Shown here: positions 31,507 through 37,573 of the stretch, in pieces
Numbering within the stretch: the stretch's first letter is position 1
Layout of the letters: every line of letters starts with the position of its first letter
Assembly (NCBI GenBank): GCA_944380235.1
Contig: CALWHD010000187.1
Location: 1-37,573 of the forward strand
Direction: 5' to 3'
Source: an uncultured Blautia sp.
GTDB lineage: Bacteria > Bacillota > Clostridia > Lachnospirales > Lachnospiraceae
DNA: 37,573 bases
Notes under the pieces: generated by a model
The model's input: the letters and a program-made list of their open reading frames with translations, nothing else
What the model was told of the DNA's origin: nothing
Databases searched by the model: none
Translations under genes and position numbers: made by a program

Positions 31507-32307
31507 TTACATCACTGTGCGGATCACAATCTCCGCAGCTAAATATACCAGGGTAACCCCATACGCCCCGTAGTCATGTCCCTGATAAACCAGAGGCTTC
31601 ATCTGTGTCCGGTTCTCTCCCCCATGGTAGCACCGCGCTTCCATTGCCATGGCAAGATCGTCGGCACGGCGAAAAGCGGAAATAAACAAGGGGACCAGAA
31701 GAGGGATCAGGCTTTTTGCCTTCTGGATCAGATTTCCGCTTTCAAAGTCTGCGCCTCTCGCCATCTGTGCCTTCATGATCTTGTCTGTTTCCTCCATAAG
31801 AATGGGAATAAAACGCAGAGCAATAGACATCATCATGGAAATCTCGTGAACAGGAACTTTGATCTTATTCAGCGGCTTCATGATACGCTCCAGTCCGTCT
31901 GTCAGCTGATTCGGGGTAGTGGTCAGAGTCATCACAGAAGATCCGATGACCAGATATACCAGACGGATACCGATTTTCACTGCTTGGGTAATACCTTCCT
32001 GAGTGATCTTTAAGAATCCCAGTTCCCATACTACAGTCCCTGGAATCAGGAATAAATTAAAAATTACCGTAATGAGCAGCAGAATAAACAGTGGCTTTAA
32101 ACCTTTCAGCATAAACTTCACCGGCACCTTTGAAAGTGCGATAATACCTGCAAGAAAACAGGTGGCAAGCAGATAGCCCCAGAAGGAATCTGCTACAAAC
32201 AGGGACACAAGAAAAAGAAAAGTCCCGATGAACTTTACTCTTGGGTCCAAGCGGTGCAGAATGGAATCTGCGGGATAATATTGTCCGATGGTAATATCTC
32301 TGATCAT
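31507..32307 (-). CDS. ecfT: Energy-coupling factor transporter transmembrane protein EcfT
   Basis: The membrane scaffold that links the EcfA ATPases to exchangeable vitamin-binding S subunits. The 266-aa protein has about five to six hydrophobic segments and the paired coupling-helix motifs AQMARG and AMEARC that dock onto the ATPases. Opening residues YYPADSILHRLDPRVK are typical. It overlaps ecfA2 by ATGA. No S component is encoded nearby, as expected for a group II, shared ECF module. Confidence 0.95.
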   Translation of the reverse strand: MIRDITIGQYYPADSILHRLDPRVKFIGTFLFLVSLFVADSFWGYLLATCFLAGIIALSKVPVKFMLKGLKPLFILLLITVIFNLFLIPGTVVWELGFLKITQEGITQAVKIGIRLVYLVIGSSVMTLTTTPNQLTDGLERIMKPLNKIKVPVHEISMMMSIALRFIPILMEETDKIMKAQMARGADFESGNLIQKAKSLIPLLVPLFISAFRRADDLAMAMEARCYHGGENRTQMKPLVYQGHDYGAYGVTLVYLAAEIVIRTVM

Positions 32308-33161
32308 ACTTTTCTCTTCTCCAGTGCCTCTAAAATACTTTTCTTCGCCTCATCCACTGTAATGGCGGAAGTGTCCGCCAAAAGCCCCTTCGCTTTCAGC
32401 TCATGCATGATATAAGTGATCTGGGGAGCCGCAAGCCCCATTCTTTCCAATTCCTTATAGTGAGAAAATACTTCCCGGGGAACACCGTCAAATGCTTTCT
32501 CCCCTTTGTTCATCACCAGGATCCGTTCCACATACCTTGCAATGTCTTCCATACTGTGAGAAACGAGAATGACGGTAATCTTTCTCTCCTCATGAAGAAA
32601 AGCAATCTGATCCAGAATCTCATCCCTTCCTTTAGGATCAAGACCTGCAGTAGGTTCATCAAGGATCAGAACCTTTGGTTCCATGGCAAGGACTCCTGCG
32701 ATGGCAACCCTTCTCTTCTGTCCGCCGGACAGCTCAAAAGGAGAACTTCTGTAATATTTCTCTTTCAGTCCCGCCTGCCTCAGCGCCTGGACAGCACGAA
32801 GCTCTGCTTCTTCTTTTGACAGCCCCTGGTTTTTAGGCCCGAAGCATACATCAGAAAGTACATCTGCCTCAAAGAGCTGATGCTCCGGATACTGAAACAC
32901 CAGTCCCACCTGGCTGCGCAGCCTTTTTAAAGAATATCCTTCCTGCCAGATGTCTTCGTCCTGAAAATACACTGTGCCGGCAGTTGGTTTCATTAATCCG
33001 TTAAAATGCTGTATCAAAGTGGATTTCCCGCTTCCTGTATGCCCGATAATTCCCGCAAACTGCCCATCAGGGATGTCCAGGGATACATCTTTTAACGCAT
33101 GCATCTCGTACACAGTTCCCGGATTGTATGTGTATGTGACATGTTCTAATCTCAATGACAT
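32304..33161 (-). CDS. ecfA2: Energy-coupling factor ATPase EcfA2
   Basis: One of two ABC ATPases driving ECF vitamin transport. Walker A GHTGSGKST starts at residue 40; the signature is LSGGQKRRVAIAG and Walker B VLILDEPTAGLDP. The C-terminal ~60 residues form the EcfA-specific tail. Length is 285 aa. It overlaps ecfA1 by 10 bp and ecfT by 4 bp, so all three are translationally coupled. Its own ribosome site is weak. Confidence 0.95.
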   Translation of the reverse strand: MSLRLEHVTYTYNPGTVYEMHALKDVSLDIPDGQFAGIIGHTGSGKSTLIQHFNGLMKPTAGTVYFQDEDIWQEGYSLKRLRSQVGLVFQYPEHQLFEADVLSDVCFGPKNQGLSKEEAELRAVQALRQAGLKEKYYRSSPFELSGGQKRRVAIAGVLAMEPKVLILDEPTAGLDPKGRDEILDQIAFLHEERKITVILVSHSMEDIARYVERILVMNKGEKAFDGVPREVFSHYKELERMGLAAPQITYIMHELKAKGLLADTSAITVDEAKKSILEALEKRKV

Positions 33162-33997
33162 AATGCGTTCACCAGTTCCTTTGTCGTCAGTATTCCGTCC
33201 GGCAGGTCCACGCCTGCCTGTTTCAGTTCCCAGGCGAGAAGTGTTACCTGGGGAACATCCAGACGGTAAGATTTCAGTTCCTCCACTTTTGAAAAAATTT
33301 CTCTGGGGGTTCCCTGCATCACCACATGGCCCTGGTCCATGACAAACACCCGGTCTGCATCAATGACCTCTTCCATATAGTGGGTAATGAGGATCACAGT
33401 GATCCCCTCTTTTTCATTCAGCTCATGGACTGCTTTTAACACTTCTTTCCTGCCGTTTGGATCCAGCATGGCTGTGGGTTCATCCAGGATGATACATTTT
33501 GGCTGCATTGCCATCACACCGGCAATGGCCACTCTCTGCTTCTGCCCGCCGGACAGCTTGTTTGGGGAACGGTGGCGGTAGGCGGTCATTCCCACTGCCT
33601 CCAGACTTTTATTCACTCTTTCCCAGATTGCATCCGTGGGAACTCCCATATTCTCCGGGCCAAATCCCACATCCTCCTCCACTACAGTGCCGATAATCTG
33701 GTTGTCAGGATTCTGAAAAACCATCCCTGCTTTCTGCCGGATTTTCCACAGCTCCGGTTCTGCTGCTGTATCCCTTCCATCCACCCAGATACTTCCTTCT
33801 GTAGGGATCAGCAGGGCATTCATATGCTTTGCCAGGGTAGATTTCCCTGACCCGTTATGCCCCAGTATAGCGATAAACTGCCCCTGGGAGACATCCAGGT
33901 CTACCTGGTCTACGGCTGTATAGCAGTCTTGCTGCTGCCCGTTTTCATCATATTTTATATAGTCATATTTCAGTTTTCTGGCTTTTATGATTCCCAT
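33152..33997 (-). CDS. ecfA1: Energy-coupling factor ATPase EcfA1
   Basis: The first ECF ATPase. Walker A GHNGSGKST begins at residue 46; the signature is LSGGQKQRVAIAG with Walker B CIILDEPTAMLDP. Length is 281 aa. AAAGGAAA precedes the ATG. It lies 24 bp after the HAD-GNAT fusion gene and heads the tight ecfA1-A2-T-truA group, probably within a longer transcript from lon. Confidence 0.95.
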   Translation of the reverse strand: MGIIKARKLKYDYIKYDENGQQQDCYTAVDQVDLDVSQGQFIAILGHNGSGKSTLAKHMNALLIPTEGSIWVDGRDTAAEPELWKIRQKAGMVFQNPDNQIIGTVVEEDVGFGPENMGVPTDAIWERVNKSLEAVGMTAYRHRSPNKLSGGQKQRVAIAGVMAMQPKCIILDEPTAMLDPNGRKEVLKAVHELNEKEGITVILITHYMEEVIDADRVFVMDQGHVVMQGTPREIFSKVEELKSYRLDVPQVTLLAWELKQAGVDLPDGILTTKELVNALCH

Positions 33998-34021
33998 ATC
34001 ATTTCCTTTTCTTCTTTGTCT

Positions 34022-35218
34022 TTAGCAGGTATACCGCCAGACTTCCATGTCTTTGTCATCGCCCTCCAGTCTGTAGTCGATAGGCTCAAAACCTAGTTTC
34101 TGCGCAAGACTTCTGGAAGGAACATTGTTCTTTTTTATCCGGCAGTGAATATAGACAGCGCCTCTTTTGGAGGCTTCCTCCAGGATTCCCCGGCACGCCT
34201 CATAAGCATAACCTTGCCCACGGTACTTTTGATCTATGATATATCCCAGTTCCACCACGGTCTTTTTATTGTTCCAAAATTTCGGTTCCACGCCTGCCCG
34301 TCCGATAATCTTTCCTGTGTTTTTTTCCGATACCACCCAGTACCCCATATCACACATTTCATACATATAAGTTCTGTAGGATTCGAAATTGTCCAGTTCT
34401 TCATTCAGAGGCTTTGCCACTCCTTCGCATGCATCCTGAGAAGTCTCCTGTGCACAGATTTCCATCAGCTTGGGGATATCTTCTCTGGTCATCTCCCGGA
34501 TCTGCAGCCGTTTTGTCTCGCAGACAGTTACAGGAAGATGGCGGCTGTGGCGGTAAACTTTCTCCATATATGGACCGTCGATCTCATCATATCCTTCCAC
34601 CACAATATAAGCAGAGCTTAAATCCTGTTTACCGGAATCAGGATTATAGTATCCCATACAAGTCATATCTGCCGCCCGGGCAGCCCTGCATCCATTTGCG
34701 GAATCCTCCACAACCATACAGTCCTCCGGAGAGACTCCCAGTATTTTTGCTGTCTTTAAAAAAATATCAGGCGCAGGCTTGGGATTCTCTACAGATTCTC
34801 CGCTTACTAAATACTTAAAGTATTTCCGGATCTTGCGGTTTTCTGTCACCTGTTCAATGTAAGACTGAGGGGATGAAGATGCAACAGCCAGATCATATCC
34901 GGCGTTGTTCAGCCGCTCCAGCAGTTCCTCCACATGGGGTATAAGAGGCGGATATCCCTCCTCCTCTACCATCTCCTGTTTTATTTTCTTCATTTCCAGA
35001 AGCAGTTCTTCATCTTTTTCATCAATTCCATAATTTTCCTGAAGCAGCCTCATTAAAAAACCTACCGTAGAGCCGATACAGGGTTTATAGACCTCGTAAT
35101 CAAGACGGATTCCTCTTCTCTTCAGAGTCTCTTCCCAGACTTTATAGTGAAATGGTTCACTGTTGATCAGCACACCGTCCATATCAAAGATAATTCCCTT
35201 TAGTTCGCTTTGTTCCAT
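34022..35218 (-). CDS. HAD phosphatase fused to a GNAT acetyltransferase
   Basis: A 398-aa two-domain protein. Residues 1-220 form a HAD hydrolase of the beta-phosphoglucomutase type: nucleophile motif FDMDGVL (D12, D14), SSS at 114-116, K147 in NPKPAPD, and E171-D172. Residues 231-398 form a GNAT N-acetyltransferase with the acetyl-CoA loop RGQGYA (333-338) and the NVPSRSLAQKLGF end. The RimJ/RimL-like opening TKRLQIREM starts the second domain. There is no stop or frame change between the domains, so this is a true fusion. A phosphorylated small molecule may be both dephosphorylated and acetylated, but no substrate can be named. GGGAAGG precedes the ATG. Confidence 0.9.
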   Translation of the reverse strand: MEQSELKGIIFDMDGVLINSEPFHYKVWEETLKRRGIRLDYEVYKPCIGSTVGFLMRLLQENYGIDEKDEELLLEMKKIKQEMVEEEGYPPLIPHVEELLERLNNAGYDLAVASSSPQSYIEQVTENRKIRKYFKYLVSGESVENPKPAPDIFLKTAKILGVSPEDCMVVEDSANGCRAARAADMTCMGYYNPDSGKQDLSSAYIVVEGYDEIDGPYMEKVYRHSRHLPVTVCETKRLQIREMTREDIPKLMEICAQETSQDACEGVAKPLNEELDNFESYRTYMYEMCDMGYWVVSEKNTGKIIGRAGVEPKFWNNKKTVVELGYIIDQKYRGQGYAYEACRGILEEASKRGAVYIHCRIKKNNVPSRSLAQKLGFEPIDYRLEGDDKDMEVWRYTC

Positions 35219-35256
35219 TGCTGCCTTCCCTCTTTCTACTATCTGAAAACCTGTCT

Positions 35257-35856
35257 CTATGCTTCTTCTGTCCCGAAGATCAGTTGTTCTGCAAGGTCCC
35301 AGATCTCGTCCCTGCCCTGCTTTGTCTGTGCTGAAAAAGGAATTATTTTTGTCCCTGGGATTAAATCCAGGCCCTCACGGATTATTTTTAATTGTTTTGG
35401 CACCTGGCTTCTTTTCAGCTTATCCAGCTTTGTTGCAATGATAATCGGCTCGTAACCGTTGTGAAGGATCCACTCATACATATTTCTGTCATTTTCTGAA
35501 GGTTTGTGCCGGATATCGATCAAAAGAAATACTGCCTTGAGCTGTTTCGATTTATGCAGATATCTCTCGATCATTTTCCCCCACTGTTCCTTCACAGACT
35601 GGGACACTTTCGCATATCCGTATCCCGGCAGATCCACCAGATACATTTCATGGTTAATATTGTAAAAGTTAATGGTCTGTGTTTTCCCCGGAGAAGCACT
35701 GGTCCGCGCCAGTGCCTTCCGGTTCATCAGTGCATTGATCAGGGATGATTTTCCCACATTCGATTTTCCTGCAAATGCGATCTCAGGTACTTCATTTACA
35801 GGCAGGGTACTGGTGATACCGCATACGATATCCAGTGCCACATGTTTTATTACCAT
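35257..35856 (-). CDS. engB: Ribosome biogenesis GTPase EngB/YsxC
   Basis: A 199-aa essential-type GTPase needed for assembly of the large ribosomal subunit. G1 GKSNVGKSS is at 30-38, G3 DLPGYGYAKV, G4 TKLD. Length is typical. A GGAGG site precedes the ATG. It follows lon by 18 bp, an arrangement (lon-engB) common in Bacillota, and precedes the HAD-GNAT gene by 38 bp. Confidence 0.95.
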   Translation of the reverse strand: MVIKHVALDIVCGITSTLPVNEVPEIAFAGKSNVGKSSLINALMNRKALARTSASPGKTQTINFYNINHEMYLVDLPGYGYAKVSQSVKEQWGKMIERYLHKSKQLKAVFLLIDIRHKPSENDRNMYEWILHNGYEPIIIATKLDKLKRSQVPKQLKIIREGLDLIPGTKIIPFSAQTKQGRDEIWDLAEQLIFGTEEA

Positions 35857-35874
35857 TCTCTATCCTCCAAAATT

Positions 35875-37573
35875 TTATTTCTCCGCCAGAGCCTGAGCAA
35901 GCACCTCCTCCATGGTGCCTACCGGGACGATCAAAAGCCCCAGGGTAATCTCCTCATCCATCTCCTCAATATCCACCTGGTTTTCAGCGGGGATCAGGAC
36001 TTTCTGTATGCCTGCTGTCTTTGCGGCGAGAAGCTTTTCCTTCAATCCCCCGATCGGAAGTACCCTTCCTCTCAATGTGATCTCACCGGTCATAGCTACA
36101 TCGGCTCTCACCGGAGTATGGGTAATGGCGGAAAGCATGGCAGTTGCCATGGTGATTCCTGCAGAAGGACCGTCTTTTGGTACTGCTCCTTCAGGTATAT
36201 GGATATGTAAATCATGTTTCTGGAAAAATTCGGGCTGGATTCCATACGTTTCTGCCACAGAACGGATATAGGAAATTCCTGCCTGTGCAGATTCTTTCAT
36301 CACATCTCCCAGCTGCCCTGTGAGCAGAAACTCTCCTTTTCCAGGCATGAGATTCACTTCGATCTGAAGTGTATCGCCGCCCACACTGGTCCATGCAAGG
36401 CCTCTCACGATGCCGATTTCATCACTTTGATTCTTTTTCTGATAAGTATATCTGGGTTTTCCCAAAAGTTCTTTTAAATTTTCTCGCTCCACAGCCACAG
36501 AATTTTGCTTGTCCTCCAGAATCTTCCTGGCCGTCTTTCTGCACAGTTCTCCGATCTTCCTCTCCAAATTCCTCACTCCGGCTTCTTTGGTATAACCAGT
36601 AATGATTTCTGTCAGAGCTTCATCGGAAATCGTCATCTGCCCTTTTTTCAGACCGTGTGCCTTCATCTGTTTGGGAATGAGATGTTCCTTTGCGATATGC
36701 TCTTTCTCATTCTTTGTATAGCTGGTGATTTCAATGATCTCCATACGGTCCAGCAAAGGTCTTGGAATCGTCTGCAGGTCATTGGCTGTAGCAATAAACA
36801 GCACCTCTGACAGATCCAGGGGAATCTCCACATAATGATCCCGGAATTTACTGTTTTGCTCAGAATCCAGAACTTCTAAAAGCGCAGAGGAAGTATCACC
36901 CTTATAATCACTGCTGACTTTATCAATCTCATCCAGCAGCATCAACGGATTCTTCACTCCTGCCTGAATCAGTCCGTTGGCAATTCTGCCCGGCATAGCC
37001 CCCACATAAGTCCTCCTGTGTCCCCGGATCTCAGCTTCATCCCGGACACCGCCCAGACAAATGCGCACATACTCTTTATTCAGGGCACGCGCCACAGATC
37101 TTGCAATAGAAGTCTTTCCTGTTCCCGGCGGTCCCACCAGACAGAGAATAGGGCTTTCCCCTTTCTTTGTCAGTGTGCGCACAGCCAGAAATTCCATAAT
37201 GCGCTCTTTCACTTTTTCCAGCCCGTAATGGTCTTCTTCCAGGATTTTATTGGCCGTCTTCAGATTTTTATTGTCTCTGGAAGCCTTATCCCAGGGCAGT
37301 GAAAGTAAAGTCTCGATATAGCTTCTCATCACACCTGCTTCTGCCTGGATTCCTGCTGTCTTTTTAAAACGGTCTATCTCTTTATAGATCTTCTCTTTTA
37401 CCTCTTTGGACGCTTTCAGCTTCTGCGCACGTTCTTTAAACTGGTCTGCGTCAGATATGGTATCCTCTTCTCCCAGTTCTTCCCGGATAACTTTCAACTG
37501 TTCTCTGAGGATATAATCTCTCTGGTTCTTATCCACCCGCTGTTTGATCTTGCCGCTTAGATCCTTTCGGATC
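35875..37573 (-). CDS. lon: ATP-dependent protease Lon (5' end outside the window)
   Basis: The AAA+ serine protease that degrades misfolded and regulatory proteins. Only the C-terminal 565 residues are visible; the frame stays open to base 37573 without a start, so the gene continues beyond the edge. An apparent start at 37536 is an internal GTG within [15 protein letters not shown], a conserved Lon segment. Visible parts are the end of the N-domain coiled linker, the AAA+ domain with Walker [10 protein letters not shown] and LLLDEIDKV, and the protease domain with Ser in PKDGPSAG and Lys in [10 protein letters not shown]. The N-terminal substrate-binding domain is missing from view. Confidence 0.96.
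   Translation of the reverse strand, partial: IRKDLSGKIKQRVDKNQRDYILREQLKVIREELGEEDTISDADQFKERAQKLKASKEVKEKIYKEIDRFKKTAGIQAEAGVMRSYIETLLSLPWDKASRDNKNLKTANKILEEDHYGLEKVKERIMEFLAVRTLTKKGESPILCLVGPPGTGKTSIARSVARALNKEYVRICLGGVRDEAEIRGHRRTYVGAMPGRIANGLIQAGVKNPLMLLDEIDKVSSDYKGDTSSALLEVLDSEQNSKFRDHYVEIPLDLSEVLFIATANDLQTIPRPLLDRMEIIEITSYTKNEKEHIAKEHLIPKQMKAHGLKKGQMTISDEALTEIITGYTKEAGVRNLERKIGELCRKTARKILEDKQNSVAVERENLKELLGKPRYTYQKKNQSDEIGIVRGLAWTSVGGDTLQIEVNLMPGKGEFLLTGQLGDVMKESAQAGISYIRSVAETYGIQPEFFQKHDLHIHIPEGAVPKDGPSAGITMATAMLSAITHTPVRADVAMTGEITLRGRVLPIGGLKEKLLAAKTAGIQKVLIPAENQVDIEEMDEEITLGLLIVPVGTMEEVLAQALAEK

Overview
The window reads as a chromosomal segment of a low-to-mid GC Gram-positive anaerobe, most likely a Lachnospiraceae member (Clostridia, Bacillota). 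The evidence is the protein style throughout: ClpC, PyrK/PyrDB and an Ecf transporter core, a FeoB-associated Cys-rich peptide, strong GGAGG ribosome sites, TTGACA/TATAAT-type promoters and classical hairpin-U-run terminators. I cannot name the species. Nearly every gene is on the minus strand. Only the M14 carboxypeptidase, the cold-shock gene and yitT are on the plus strand.

Layout, left to right. At 1-160 there are two tandem, related, minus-strand promoters of rRNA-operon style firing out of the left edge. Next comes radA (270-1643, minus). A 470-bp AT-rich gap leads to a secreted M14 carboxypeptidase (plus). A probable minus-strand operon follows, read from 9651 to 3782: type-B carboxylesterase, PAP2 phosphatase, GH3 glycosidase and HSL-type esterase. 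Then come a 139-aa conserved protein, clpC and a YtrA-type GntR regulator. The purine genes purE-purM-purN-purD occupy 13374-17020, with a strongly structured spacer between purE and purM. Upstream of them are an M29-like aminopeptidase with a long N-terminal extension, an HD phosphohydrolase, a small membrane protein and a VanZ protein. A 50-aa membrane peptide and pyrE follow. The ferrous-iron genes (feoA, feoB and a Cys-rich FeoB partner) lie between pyrE and pyrD. The pyrimidine genes pyrC-pyrF-pyrK-pyrD occupy 24636-28785, with a second structured spacer between pyrC and pyrF. A compact divergent promoter serves pyrC and a csp gene, and a second one serves a small membrane protein and yitT. 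The right end is a minus-strand run lon-engB-HAD/GNAT fusion-ecfA1-ecfA2-ecfT-truA. lon is cut by the window edge.

How the genes work together. Together with genes elsewhere, purE/M/N/D and pyrC/F/K/D/E cover parts of IMP and most of UMP synthesis. FeoA/FeoB would import Fe(II), which the PyrK iron-sulfur cluster and other anaerobic enzymes need. However, feoB carries an in-frame TAG and may be broken. Matching palindromic boxes precede feoA and feoB and overlap a promoter, which suggests iron-dependent repression. RadA, ClpC, Lon, EngB and TruA are housekeeping functions. The esterase/GH3 block looks accessory and may process acylated glycosides.

Most notable: the feoB nonsense codon; paired iron-box-like operators; a 20-bp perfect hairpin with a U-run in the csp leader; two multi-stem RNA-like elements inside the pur and pyr operons; the HAD-GNAT fusion; and tandem promoters predicting an rRNA operon just outside the window. 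I see no CRISPR array, prophage, transposase or tRNA gene.
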